Source: JADKCZ01 sp963786945 (GTDB lineage Bacteria > Myxococcota > Myxococcia > Myxococcales > Anaeromyxobacteraceae). From it: DNA of 64,000 nucleotides. The stretch spans positions 565,075 through 629,074 of the forward strand of contig CAWBAO010000006.1 of assembly GCA_963786945.1 (NCBI GenBank). The letters are read 5' to 3'. The position numbers and the translations under genes are program-made. Below, one piece after another: positions 36,808 through 45,208 of the stretch. The notes beneath the pieces were generated by a model that did not search any database, had not been told where the DNA came from, and saw nothing but the letters and a program-made list of their open reading frames with translations. Every line of letters begins with the position of its first letter. The stretch's first letter is position 1.

Positions 36808-37758
36808 ATGCGGCTGGCGGTGATCGGAGCCGGGGGTGTCGGAGGGCTGCTGGCGGGGCTGGCGGCGCGGGCCGGGCTGGAGGTGGCGCTGCTGGCGCGG
36901 GGCGCGGCGCTCGAGGCCATCCGCGCCGACGGCCTCCAGGTGACCACGGCGGGCGGCCGGTTCACGGTCCGTCCGGCGGCGGTCTCCGACGACCCGGCGG
37001 CGCTGGGGCGCTGCGACGCCGTGCTGGTGGCGGTGAAGAGCTGGCAGGTGGCGGAGCTGGCGCCGCGGCTGGCGCCGCTCGTCGCCCCGGGCGGCGTGGT
37101 GGTCCCGCTGCAGAACGGCGTCGAGGCCGGGGCGCGGCTGGCGGCCGGGCTCCCCGGGGTGAGGGTGGCCGACGGGGTCACCGCCGTCTTCGCCTGGAGC
37201 GAGGGGCCGGGGCGGATCCGCCACGTCGGGACGCCGCTCAGGATCACCATGGGCGAGCGGCCGGGCGCCCCGCTGGGCGGCGTGCTGGAGCCGCTGGCGG
37301 CGGCGCTGGCCTCGGCGGGCGTGGAGGCGGTGGTGAGCGAGTCCATCGCCGTGCTGGCCTGGGAGAAGCTGCTCTTCGTCGCGCCCTTCGGCGCGGTCGG
37401 GGCGGTGAGCCGGGCGCCGGCCGGGGCCATCCGCGAGACGCCGGAGACGCGGGCGCTGTTCGCCGGGCTGGTGGCGGAGGGGGCGGCGGTGGCGCGGGCG
37501 CGCGGCGTGGCGCTCTCCGCCGACGTGGTGGAGCGGACCCTGGCCTGGCTGGACCGCGTGCGCTGGGACGCGACGGTCTCGATGCAGCGCGATCTGGCCG
37601 CCGGCCGCCCGTCGGAGCTGCTGGATCAGCCGGGCGCCGTGGCCCGGCTCGGCGCCGAGGCGGCGGTGGCGGTGCCGCTGCACCGGGTGCTGCTGGCGGC
37701 GCTGCTGCCCCTGGAGCGCTCGGCGCGCGGCGAAGCGCCGCAGTTCGAGCGGACGTGA
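36808..37758 (+). CDS. panE: 2-dehydropantoate 2-reductase (ketopantoate reductase)
   Basis: PanE/ApbA reduces ketopantoate to pantoate for coenzyme A synthesis. The 316-residue protein has the NADP-binding MRLAVIGAGGVGGLLAGLAA at the N-terminus, AVKSWQVAELAPRL, VVPLQNGVEAGARL and the catalytic-domain lysine region AWEKLLFVAPFGAVGAV. SMQRDLAAGRPSELLDQPGA near the C-terminus is also a family hallmark. ATG at 36808 follows GGGAGGA (36794-36800) by seven bases and gives the normal N-terminus. No other pantothenate gene is adjacent, so a paralogue with another 2-keto acid substrate cannot be excluded. Confidence 0.88.
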   Translation: MRLAVIGAGGVGGLLAGLAARAGLEVALLARGAALEAIRADGLQVTTAGGRFTVRPAAVSDDPAALGRCDAVLVAVKSWQVAELAPRLAPLVAPGGVVVPLQNGVEAGARLAAGLPGVRVADGVTAVFAWSEGPGRIRHVGTPLRITMGERPGAPLGGVLEPLAAALASAGVEAVVSESIAVLAWEKLLFVAPFGAVGAVSRAPAGAIRETPETRALFAGLVAEGAAVARARGVALSADVVERTLAWLDRVRWDATVSMQRDLAAGRPSELLDQPGAVARLGAEAAVAVPLHRVLLAALLPLERSARGEAPQFERT

Positions 37759-38063
37759 GGCAAACTGACCGCGAGGCCCATCGCTTCCCGAAGGGGTCTG
37801 GACGTCAATGGACTCGCGTATCGCACAATTGACGTCGGTGTGATCGGCGCAACGAAATTTTCGATTTCTCAAGTCTTTGGATTTTCAGGTTTTTATTCAA
37901 ACGAAGCCGTGTCACGGAATCGTTTTTGACGCGCCGCGGCTTGCGCAACTTTGGCAATTCGACGAACGATTTGCACCGCAACCCGCGAAGCCCCCCCGAA
38001 GCCAACCCACGCCGAGCCCCCAAAGCGGATGTCGGCGAGTCAGTTCAACGGAGGAACCCAGAC
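37759..38063. other. AT-rich leader region before the porin-like gene
   Basis: A 305-base region much lower in GC than its surroundings, particularly 37850-37930 (about 40 percent). It contains the 9-base inverted repeat at 37801-37836 and several T-runs. I see no complete gene. TTGACG at 37829 and 37926 resemble -35 boxes, but neither has a good -10 at 16-18 bases. The length and composition suggest a regulated promoter and long 5' leader for the outer-membrane protein gene. Confidence 0.55.
37801..37836. promoter_or_regulatory. 9-bp perfect inverted repeat, candidate operator
   Basis: GACGTCAAT (37801-37809) and ATTGACGTC (37828-37836) are exact reverse complements separated by 18 bases. 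Each arm also contains the self-complementary GACGTC. Centre-to-centre spacing of 27 bases would place two dimer sites on nearly the same face of the helix only with slight untwisting. It lies 228 bases upstream of the porin-like gene and 43 bases after panE. Confidence 0.5.
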
Positions 38064-39332
38064 GTGAATAACCTGCGCTCCCTGATGTCCGCCACGCTGA
38101 TCGCGCTCGCCTTTGCGGCGCCCAGCGTGCGTGCCGCCGATGAGAATCCCTGGAAGTTCGAGTTCCACGGGTTCGTGACCGCCTCGATGTACTACCAGGA
38201 CCAAGTGTTCAACAACGGACAGGGCCAGGGGCTGCTCTACTCGGCGCCATCGCCCGCCAACTCGGCGCCGTGCGAACCCGGCCCCTGCGCCGTCCCCAGC
38301 GCCACCAAGTCCGGCTCGCTCTTCAGCGGTGACGTGCGCAACTCGCGCTTCGCCTTCTCGATGGCCGGCCCCAAGGTCTTCGACGGCGCCGCCCAGCCCC
38401 GCGCCTACCTCGAGTTCGACTTCTTCGGCGTGGCCAACGCCGGGGCCTTCGGCGCCGAGCAGCCGCACCCGCGCCTCCGCGTCGGCATCGCCGAGCTGAA
38501 GATCGGGAACGGCAACCTGCAGGTCGGCCAGCAGAACCAGCTGGTGGTGGTCCAGATCCCCGGGTCGCTCTCCCACATCGCCAACCCGGTCTCCTACGGC
38601 GCCGGCACCATCGGCTGGCGCACCCCCGGCATCCGCTACACGCACCTCATCCCCATGGACGGCCTCAAGCTCGAGCTGGCCGCCGAGGCCGTGGCCAACA
38701 AGTGGAGCAACGGGACCACCAGCCTCGCCACCACCCCGGCCGGCGTCGGCTTCGGTGAGGCCTCCGGCATGCCCATGATCCAGGGCCGCGCCAAGGTCGA
38801 CGGCAAGGCCGGCGACTTCACCTACATGCTCTACCTGGTCGGCGTCTACCACCAGGTCGACCTGACCGGCTTCGGCGGCAGCGCCACGCCCCCGGCCGCG
38901 GCGGCCGGCAGCACCTCGATCGACGGCAACGTGATCGAGGTGGGCGGCAAGCTCGGCTGGTCCATGCTCAACCTGGCCGGCAACTGGTACACCGGCAAGG
39001 CCACCGGCAACATGCTCGGCTCGCAGCTGGTCTTCGGCGACGTCAAGGACACCGGCTACTGGGTCCAGCTGGCCGGCAACTTCACCAAGGAGCTCTCGCT
39101 CTCCGTCGCCTACGGCGCCGACACGCCGGACAAGGCCGACACCCGCGCCTGGGGCGGCAACGGCGCCCGGCTCGAGAACACCCTCATGGGCGGCATGCTG
39201 AAGTACCAGGACGGCGGCTACGCCCTCGGCGTCGAGTACTGGCAGAACAAGACCACCTGGTCCACCAGCGCCACCACGGACTCCAAGACCGACGCGATGC
39301 AGGTCATCGCCACCGCCGCCTACTTCTTCTAG
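38064..39332 (+). CDS. Outer membrane porin-like beta-barrel protein
   Basis: A 422-residue protein with a signal peptide ending SVRA before ADENPWKFEFHGFVTASMYY, and a C-terminus in phenylalanine (ATAAYFF) as expected for an outer-membrane barrel. Alternating short amphipathic strands run throughout, e.g. LRVGIAELKIGNGNLQVGQQ and GYWVQLAGNFTKELSLSVAY. It resembles DcaP-like or phosphate-selective-type porins in general layout, but I do not recognise a specific family. GTG at 38064 is preceded by GGAGG at 38050-38054. An upstream extension of the frame to 37926 is Arg/Pro-rich and not a signal peptide. It probably forms an abundant, regulated outer-membrane channel. Confidence 0.75.
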   Translation: MNNLRSLMSATLIALAFAAPSVRAADENPWKFEFHGFVTASMYYQDQVFNNGQGQGLLYSAPSPANSAPCEPGPCAVPSATKSGSLFSGDVRNSRFAFSMAGPKVFDGAAQPRAYLEFDFFGVANAGAFGAEQPHPRLRVGIAELKIGNGNLQVGQQNQLVVVQIPGSLSHIANPVSYGAGTIGWRTPGIRYTHLIPMDGLKLELAAEAVANKWSNGTTSLATTPAGVGFGEASGMPMIQGRAKVDGKAGDFTYMLYLVGVYHQVDLTGFGGSATPPAAAAGSTSIDGNVIEVGGKLGWSMLNLAGNWYTGKATGNMLGSQLVFGDVKDTGYWVQLAGNFTKELSLSVAYGADTPDKADTRAWGGNGARLENTLMGGMLKYQDGGYALGVEYWQNKTTWSTSATTDSKTDAMQVIATAAYFF

Positions 39333-39353
39333 CCGACGGTTCGCCTGACGAGA

Positions 39354-39393
39354 GCCCCGGTCCCGCTCAGCGCGGGGCCGGGGTTTCTCTTTT
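39354..39393 (+). terminator. Rho-independent terminator after the porin-like gene
   Basis: CCCCGGTCCCGC (39355-39366) pairs with GCGGGGCCGGGG (39372-39383), eleven Watson-Crick pairs and one T-G, with a five-base loop. TTTCTCTTTT follows (39384-39393). It is the clearest intrinsic terminator in the window and sits between convergent genes. Confidence 0.85.
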
Positions 39394-39415
39394 GGCGGAC
39401 GAGGCGCCGCCCCGG

Positions 39416-40423
39416 CTACAGCATCGCCTTGTGCGGCAGCGACTCGCGCCAGCCGCTCGGCGTGATCACCGTGTAGTTGAGCTTGCGCTGCAGCTCCTTG
39501 ACGGTCTGGCTCCCGGCGTAGGTCAGGCCGGAGCGGAGCCCGCCGACGAGGTCCCCGATGATCCGGTCCTCGTCCTCGCGGTAGGGGACGCTGGTGGAGA
39601 TCCCCTCGGCGGTCTTCCACTCGGCGATGCCGCCGAGGTGGTCGGCGGCCACCTCCCGGCTGGCCATGCCGCGGTAGGTCTTCACCCAGGCCCCGTCGGC
39701 GTCCTGCACCCGCTCCCCCGGGGTGGGCCGGGTCCCGGCCAGCATCCCGCCGATCATCACGAAGTCGGCGCCGAAGGCCAGCGCCTTGACCACGTCGCCC
39801 GGGTAGCGGATGCCGCCGTCGGCGACGATGGAGCGGTCGCAGCGGGCGCAGTCCTGGATGGCGGTGAGCTGCGGCACGCCGTGGCCGGTCTTGATGCGGG
39901 TGGTGCAGACGCTCCCCGGCCCGATGCCCACCTTGACGATGTCGGCCCCCACCGAGGCCAGGTAGTCGGCGCCGGCGTAGGTGGCCACGTTGCCGGCCAT
40001 CAGGCAGGCGTTGGGCAGCAGCTCGCGCAGCCGCTTCAGGGTCTTGCCGACGTAGCGGGCGTGGCCGTGGGCCACGTCCACCACGAAGTAGTCGGCGCCG
40101 GCGGCGCGCAGCGCCTCGGCCCGCTTCAGCTCCTCCTCGGAGGTGCCGATGGAGACGAAGACCCGGGTGGTGCAGCGCTTGAACTCCTCGACGTTCCGCT
40201 CCACCGACATGAAGCGGTGGAGCACGCCGATGCCCCCCTTGCCGCCGATGAAGTTGGCCATCGCCGACTCGGTGATGGTGTCCATGTTGGCGGTCATGAT
40301 GGGGAGCTGCAGCGTCAGCTTGCCGCTCCGGTCGGTCACCGAGGTGTCGACGTGCTGGCGCGACTCGTAGTGGTTGTAGGCGGGGACCAGCAGGACGTCG
40401 TCGAAGGTGAAGGCTTCGCGCAT
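39416..40423 (-). CDS. guaC: GMP reductase / IMP dehydrogenase family enzyme
   Basis: A 335-residue TIM-barrel enzyme without the CBS pair found in most IMP dehydrogenases, which favours GMP reductase (GMP to IMP, NADPH-dependent). FTFDDVLLVPAYN starts the barrel. The catalytic loop KVGIGPGSVCTTRIKTGHGV holds the nucleophilic cysteine. SIVADGGIRYPGDVVKALAF and MIGGMLAGTRPTPGE follow, and KTYRGMASREV is the flap. IMPDH itself usually has GIGPGSICTTR and a longer chain. Substrate preference (GMP versus IMP) is not settled by sequence alone. It is downstream of a hairpin terminator shared with the convergent porin-like gene. Confidence 0.82.
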   Translation of the reverse strand: MREAFTFDDVLLVPAYNHYESRQHVDTSVTDRSGKLTLQLPIMTANMDTITESAMANFIGGKGGIGVLHRFMSVERNVEEFKRCTTRVFVSIGTSEEELKRAEALRAAGADYFVVDVAHGHARYVGKTLKRLRELLPNACLMAGNVATYAGADYLASVGADIVKVGIGPGSVCTTRIKTGHGVPQLTAIQDCARCDRSIVADGGIRYPGDVVKALAFGADFVMIGGMLAGTRPTPGERVQDADGAWVKTYRGMASREVAADHLGGIAEWKTAEGISTSVPYREDEDRIIGDLVGGLRSGLTYAGSQTVKELQRKLNYTVITPSGWRESLPHKAML

Positions 40424-40447
40424 GGGGAGGGCTCCGGGCGGGCGGCC

Positions 40448-41845
40448 CTAGCGGGCCGCGGGGGTGGCGTAGAGGTCGAGCACGCGGTCGAGGGTCCGGC
40501 GGCAGACGGCGCAGAAGGGGACCGGATCGCGGGTGAACATGATGCAGTCGGCCTGGGGGCGGAACCACCCCACCGGCTCGTAGTTGGCCCCCTCGAAGGC
40601 GCCCACCGGCCCGTTGAGCGGCGAGAGCAGGGCGGTCTCCTCCTGCTGCTGCTGCAGGAAGAGCTGGTCCATCTCGCGCTCCGGCCCGTTCCGCTTGCGG
40701 ATGGCCTTGCGCTGGTCCTGGATCTGCTTGGCCCGCGCCGTGAACTGCTCCTTGGGCCAGGGGGTGGGGAGCGGCGTGCCGGGCGTGATGAGGTCGGCCC
40801 ACTTGGCCGCCCTCGGATCGATGGTGACGTTCTGCTCCCACGGCTCGACCCGCCCCTCGGCCGGCAGGTAGGCGGACTCGCTGGTGAAGTACTCGTCGGC
40901 CAGCGCCGCCACCGAGTGGCCCAGCTCGTGGACGAAGATGTACTCGGCCCACCTGGAGCGGGCCGCCACCGTGGCGTAGAGGTTGAAGATGCCGCCGCCG
41001 CCGTAGGTCTCGCCGTTGACCACGATGGCCACCGCGTCGTAGGGGGCGAAGGCGGCCAGGTCGCGCAGCGAGCGGTTCTCGAAGCTGAGCACGTACCGCT
41101 CCGAGCCGAAGGCGTCGTAGGTGGCGCCGACGCGGCTGCGCCGGTGGACCCCGGTGGACGGTCGCGAGATCCCGGACTGCTCGGAGGGCGGGCAGAGCCC
41201 CCAGACGTTGACGTCGCCGCGCCGCGACCTCCACGGCTCGGTGGCGAAGAGCGCCTTGAGGAGCTTCCGGGCGTCGGCGCTGAAGCGGCCGCGCTCGGCC
41301 GCGGTGTAGCCGTCGCCGATGAGCAGCAGGTCGAACTTCCTGCCGGGCGGGCCGCTCTCCTGGAAGGCGATCACCGGGCCGGGCGAGGGGGGCGTGGCGG
41401 TGTCGACGAAGGGGTCCTTCGGGTCGACGCGCAGCGACCAGGCCTCCCGGAAGGACTGGTCGGGGGCCCGCTTCTTCAGCACCACCTTCACCGGCCCGGC
41501 GGGGGCGGGGAAGCGGACCGACTCGGAGAAGGTCCGGGCCAGCCCCTGGGCCTCCTCGGTGGTCTCCCACTCGCCGAAGACGGAGGCGAAGCCGCGCGAG
41601 TAGAGGAGCGCGTCGGTCTGCAGGTCGCGGACCTCGAAGAGGTACTTGCCGAGGCCGAGGTCGTCGATGGGCCGGTCGAGGCGGCCCGGGAACGGCAGCG
41701 GCTCCACCACCAGGCGGTCCAGCGAGAAGGTCTCGGTGGTGGCGGTGCCGGTGTGGAAGTAGTCGACGCGGAAGGTGCGCGGGGCCGGCGAGGGCGCGGC
41801 GAGCGCGGTGGCCAGCGCGGCGGCGAGGGCGGGCAGGATGGTCAT
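40448..41845 (-). CDS. M64-family metallopeptidase (IgA-peptidase-like)
   Basis: A 465-residue secreted protein with a signal peptide (MTILPALAAALATALAAPSP). An N-terminal beta domain (about 25-140) contains RTFRVDYFHTGTATTETFSL, and an M64 catalytic domain contains LLLIGDGYTAAERGRFSADA, NVWGLCPPSEQSGIS and the zinc motif FVHELGHSVAALADEY (HExxH plus a glutamate in ADEY). CIMFTRDPVPFCAVCRRTLD near the end is a cysteine-rich closing motif of the family. M64 enzymes are extracellular proteases first described for IgA cleavage; the natural substrate here is unknown. Confidence 0.88.
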   Translation of the reverse strand: MTILPALAAALATALAAPSPAPRTFRVDYFHTGTATTETFSLDRLVVEPLPFPGRLDRPIDDLGLGKYLFEVRDLQTDALLYSRGFASVFGEWETTEEAQGLARTFSESVRFPAPAGPVKVVLKKRAPDQSFREAWSLRVDPKDPFVDTATPPSPGPVIAFQESGPPGRKFDLLLIGDGYTAAERGRFSADARKLLKALFATEPWRSRRGDVNVWGLCPPSEQSGISRPSTGVHRRSRVGATYDAFGSERYVLSFENRSLRDLAAFAPYDAVAIVVNGETYGGGGIFNLYATVAARSRWAEYIFVHELGHSVAALADEYFTSESAYLPAEGRVEPWEQNVTIDPRAAKWADLITPGTPLPTPWPKEQFTARAKQIQDQRKAIRKRNGPEREMDQLFLQQQQEETALLSPLNGPVGAFEGANYEPVGWFRPQADCIMFTRDPVPFCAVCRRTLDRVLDLYATPAAR

Positions 41846-41976
41846 GGGCCCCGGTCATACCGCGCCCCGCCCTCGGGGGCATCGAGCGGTTGGACCCCTG
41901 GGACCGAGGCCCCCCCGGGGGCGGGACAGGCCGTCCAGTTGCGCCACCCCGGGTGGGCGATCTAGCCTTGCACCCG

Positions 41977-42159
41977 ATGCCCCCGCTTCCCCCAGACCGC
42001 CCCAGGACGCCGCGCCCGCCGCCGGCCGAGCTGCTGCCCTTCAAGCCCTGGATGCTGGCGCTGGCCGTCTTCGTGGCCTGCGCCCTCGGCGTGGCCATCA
42101 TGGAAGACCTGCGTTCGCCCCGCGACATGTGGGCGCAGAACGGCGCGGGCCACCGCTAG
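41977..42159 (+). CDS. Small single-span membrane protein
   Basis: A 60-residue protein with a proline-rich start (MPPLPPDRPRTPRPPPAELL), one hydrophobic helix (WMLALAVFVACALGVAIM) and a short charged tail (EDLRSPRDMWAQNGAGHR). The ATG at 41977 is the only start that avoids a Gly/Arg-rich extension. There is no recognisable family. Its TAG stop shares CTAG with the stop of the convergent Sel1-like gene. Confidence 0.45.
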   Translation: MPPLPPDRPRTPRPPPAELLPFKPWMLALAVFVACALGVAIMEDLRSPRDMWAQNGAGHR

Positions 42160-43304
42160 GGCCCCGGGATCTGCTCCGGGGGCGCCGGCGGCTTCCGCAG
42201 CCCGTGGAGCTCCAGGTCGAGGCAGGCCCCGATCACGCCGCCGTCGCAGGTGCGCCGCAGCAGGGCGGTGGCGCGCGGCCGGTCGACCGGCACCCCGGCC
42301 CCGACCCAGAGCAGCGTGGCGAGGCCGTGGCAGGCGCCGAGCCGGCCGGCGTCGCAGGCCCGCTGGTAGTAGGCCTCGGCCCGGGCCCCGTCCCCGGTGA
42401 CCACCACCCCCTCCTGGAAGCTGCGCGCGGCCCGCTCGCAGGCCTCCGCCGCTCCGCCGGCGCAGAGCCGCTCGAGCAGCGGCAGCGGCGGCTCCCCCTC
42501 CAGCAGCGTCGCGGCCCCCCGGGGCAGGGCGGCGGCGGCGGCCAGGCAGCCCTCCAGCCCCAGGGCGCCGCAGCTGGCGAGGAGGAGGGCCTGGCCTCGC
42601 GCCGGGTCCCTGACCACGCCGTCGCCGCGCAGCAGGGCGCTGCCGAGCCGGGCGCACCCCTCGGCGGAGCCGAGCGCGCAGCCCCGCTCGTAGCGCTCGG
42701 CGGCCCGGTCGAGCTCGAGGAGGCTGCCGGCCTCCGCCTCGGCCCGGCGCAGGTTCCCGGCCTCGGTGCAGGCCACGCCGCTGCCCTGGGTGCACCCGCG
42801 CTCCAGCAGGGCGAGCCGCTTCGGGCCGCCGGGGGCCCCGGGCAGCCTCGCCAACCCCAGGCACCCGCCGCCGGCGCCGAGATCGCAGGCCCGCTGCAGC
42901 AGCCCGCGCCGGGCGGCCGGGTCCTCGGCCAGCTCGGCGAGGTCGAGGCAGGCACCGCCCGAGCCCTGGGCGCACCCCTCGCCGAGCAGGGCCTTGCGCC
43001 GGGCCGGATCGGCGAGCCGGTTGGCGAGCCGGTGGCAGGCGCCGCCGACGCCGGCCTGGCAGCCCCGGTCGAGCAGCCGCTCGGCCCGCGCCGGATCCGG
43101 GTCCACCCCCTCGCCAGCCAGCAGCAGCTCGGCCAGCGCCACGCAGGCCCGCCCCACGCTCCCGGCGCAGGCGTCGTCGAGCAGCCGGACGCAGGTGGCC
43201 TCGTCGGCCCGCTCCGGGGCCGGCGCGCCGAGGGCGGTGAACCGGTCGCACGGCCCGGCCGTGGCGGCGGCCAGCAGGGCCGGGAGGAGCGGGGCGAGGA
43301 GCAC
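42156..43304 (-). CDS. Cysteine-rich Sel1-like repeat protein
   Basis: A 382-residue exported protein (signal peptide MLLAPLLPALLAAATAGP) built from about ten helical repeats. Each carries a C-x7-C pair, e.g. CAGSVGRAC, CQAGVGGAC, CAQGSGGAC, CDLGAGGGC, CTQGSGVAC, CALGSAEGC and CDAGRLGAC. This is the pattern of Hcp-type Sel1-like repeats whose cysteines form disulfides within each repeat, fitting a periplasmic or extracellular location. Such proteins usually act as binding scaffolds. The partner is unknown. Its stop overlaps that of the convergent small gene by three bases. Confidence 0.8.
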   Translation of the reverse strand: MLLAPLLPALLAAATAGPCDRFTALGAPAPERADEATCVRLLDDACAGSVGRACVALAELLLAGEGVDPDPARAERLLDRGCQAGVGGACHRLANRLADPARRKALLGEGCAQGSGGACLDLAELAEDPAARRGLLQRACDLGAGGGCLGLARLPGAPGGPKRLALLERGCTQGSGVACTEAGNLRRAEAEAGSLLELDRAAERYERGCALGSAEGCARLGSALLRGDGVVRDPARGQALLLASCGALGLEGCLAAAAALPRGAATLLEGEPPLPLLERLCAGGAAEACERAARSFQEGVVVTGDGARAEAYYQRACDAGRLGACHGLATLLWVGAGVPVDRPRATALLRRTCDGGVIGACLDLELHGLRKPPAPPEQIPGP

Positions 43305-43390
43305 GGGACCCGCCGAGTCTATGGCAAGCCCGGCCCCGGATCACGCGGCCCCGGTTGACTCGGCCTGCCCGGCGGAGTGACAACCTCCGC

Positions 43391-45067
43391 ATGCGCTCCG
43401 ACACCGTCAAGAAGGGGTTCGAGCGGGCCCCCCACCGCAGCCTGCTCCGCGCCGTCGGCCTGAAGGACGAGGACTTCGACAAGCCCTTCATCGGCATCGC
43501 CAACAGCCACGTCGACATCATCCCCGGCCACTTCTACCTCCAGGAGTACGGGCGCATCGCCAAGGAGGAGATCCGCAAGGCGGGCGGCGTCCCCTTCGAG
43601 TTCAACACCATCGGCGTGGACGACGGCATCGCCATGGGGCACGGCGGCATGAAGTACTCGCTGCCCTCGCGCGAGCTGATCGCCGACTCGGTGGAGACGA
43701 TGATGGAGGCGCACCAGCTCGACGCGCTCCTCTGCATCCCCAACTGCGACAAGATCGTCCCGGGGATGGTGATGGGGGCGCTGCGCGTCGACGTGCCCAC
43801 CGTCTTCTGCTCGGGCGGGCCCATGAAGGCCGGCGTGCTGAAGGACGGCACCTCCGTCGACCTGAACACCGCCTTCGAGGCGGTGGCCAAGCGGGCCCAG
43901 GGGAAGATGACCGACGCCGAGCTCTACGAGATCGAGTGCAAGGCCTGCCCGTCGGGCGGCTCCTGCTCCGGCATGTTCACCGCCAACTCCATGAACGTGC
44001 TCTGCGAGGCCATGGGGATCGCGCTCCCCGGCAACGGCACGGTGCTGGCGCTCACCCCGGAGCGCGAGGCGCTGCTGCGCCGGGCGGCGCGGCGCACCGT
44101 GGAGATCGCCACCAAGCCGGGGTTCCGCATGCGGAACATCCTGAACCGCGACGCGGTCCAGAACGCCATCGTGGTCGACATGGCCATGGGCGGCTCCTCC
44201 AACACCGTCCTCCACCTGCTGGCCATCGCCCGCGAGGCGGGGGTGAAGCTCGGCCTCGAGGACATCGAGGCGGTGGCCCTCCGGGTGGCCCACGTGGCCA
44301 AGATCGCCCCGTCGCTCTCCTCCGTGCACATCGAGGACGTGCACCGGGCCGGAGGGGTCTCGGCCGTGCTCAAGGAGATCGCCCGGCGCGGCGACGTGGT
44401 CCGCACCGGCGCCCTGACCGTCACCGGCGAGACCATCGGCGAGCGGATCGCCGGCGCCGAGGTGAAGGACCGCTCCGTCATCCACGACCTCGAGCACGCC
44501 TACAGCCCGGTGGGCGGCATCGCCGTCCTCTTCGGCAACCTCGCCACCGAGGGGGCGGTGGTGAAGACCGCCGGCATCGAGCCGGGGATGCGGAAGTTCA
44601 CCGGCAAGGCGGTCTGCTTCGACTCGCAGGACGACGCCATCGCCGGGATCATGGGCGGCCGGGTGGCCCCCGGCGACTTCGTGGTGATCCGCTACGAGGG
44701 GCCGCGCGGCGGGCCGGGCATGCAGGAGATGCTCTCCCCCACCTCGCTGATCATGGGGATGGGGCTGGGCAACTCGGTCGGCCTGGTCACCGACGGGCGC
44801 TTCTCGGGCGCCACCCGCGGCGCCTGCGTCGGCCACGTCTCGCCCGAGGCGGCCGAGGGCGGCACCATCGCGCTGGTCCGCGACGGCGACCCCATCACCA
44901 TCGACGTGGAGGCCCGGGCGCTCACCCTGGGCGTCGGCGACGCCGAGCTGGCCAGCCGCCGCGCCGCCTGGAAGGCGCCGAAGAAGGAGATCCGCTCGAA
45001 GTGGCTGCGGCGCTACGCGGCCCAGGTCACCAACGCCTCCAGCGGCGCGGTGCTCGAGGCGGACTGA
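43391..45067 (+). CDS. ilvD: Dihydroxy-acid dehydratase
   Basis: IlvD dehydrates 2,3-dihydroxy-acids in valine, leucine and isoleucine synthesis, using an oxygen-sensitive Fe-S cluster. The 558-residue protein shows FIGIANSHVDIIPGHFYLQE, NTIGVDDGIAMGHGGMKYSL, LLCIPNCDKIVPGMVMGALR and CPSGGSCSGMFTANSMN. The catalytic region GRFSGATRGACVGHVSPEAA is also present. PGH at the first cluster region, as in E. coli IlvD, rather than a cysteine as in [2Fe-2S]-type enzymes, points to the [4Fe-4S] type; this is an inference. ATG at 43391 has no clear Shine-Dalgarno. TTGACT at 43355-43360 could be a -35 box. Confidence 0.96.
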   Translation: MRSDTVKKGFERAPHRSLLRAVGLKDEDFDKPFIGIANSHVDIIPGHFYLQEYGRIAKEEIRKAGGVPFEFNTIGVDDGIAMGHGGMKYSLPSRELIADSVETMMEAHQLDALLCIPNCDKIVPGMVMGALRVDVPTVFCSGGPMKAGVLKDGTSVDLNTAFEAVAKRAQGKMTDAELYEIECKACPSGGSCSGMFTANSMNVLCEAMGIALPGNGTVLALTPEREALLRRAARRTVEIATKPGFRMRNILNRDAVQNAIVVDMAMGGSSNTVLHLLAIAREAGVKLGLEDIEAVALRVAHVAKIAPSLSSVHIEDVHRAGGVSAVLKEIARRGDVVRTGALTVTGETIGERIAGAEVKDRSVIHDLEHAYSPVGGIAVLFGNLATEGAVVKTAGIEPGMRKFTGKAVCFDSQDDAIAGIMGGRVAPGDFVVIRYEGPRGGPGMQEMLSPTSLIMGMGLGNSVGLVTDGRFSGATRGACVGHVSPEAAEGGTIALVRDGDPITIDVEARALTLGVGDAELASRRAAWKAPKKEIRSKWLRRYAAQVTNASSGAVLEAD

Positions 45068-45111
45068 CCGCCGAGGCCGCGTTCTTCGGCGACGGGGCGT
45101 GGTCGACCGGC

Positions 45112-45199
45112 GCGCGACTTTCGCAGCCCAGGTCCGGCTGGTCCTCGCGGAAACGCCCCTGGCGAGAAGGCGCGCGCCGGTGGACCGCGCTCCGGCGCC
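45112..45199 (+). repeat. Dispersed intergenic repeat, copy A
   Basis: Three blocks at 45112-45132, 45153-45178 and 45183-45199 recur, in order for the first two, on the opposite strand at 54505-54571. The last two recur again at 54733-54796. Shared cores include CGACT(T/C)TCGCAGCCC, CCCCTGGCGAGA and ACCGCGCTCCGGCGC. It fills the gap between ilvD and pgi. Seen directly by comparing the gaps; family size unknown. Confidence 0.55.
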
Positions 45200-45208
45200 T
45201 GGAGGAGC

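Noticed and set aside
37926..38063. N-terminal extension of the porin-like protein to 37926
   Set aside because: The extension is polar and Arg-rich, would bury the signal peptide, and GGAGG sits correctly before the GTG at 38064.
43355..43391. TTGACT-N17-TGACAA as an ilvD promoter with leaderless start
   Set aside because: The -10 half matches consensus poorly, so I do not list it as a promoter.
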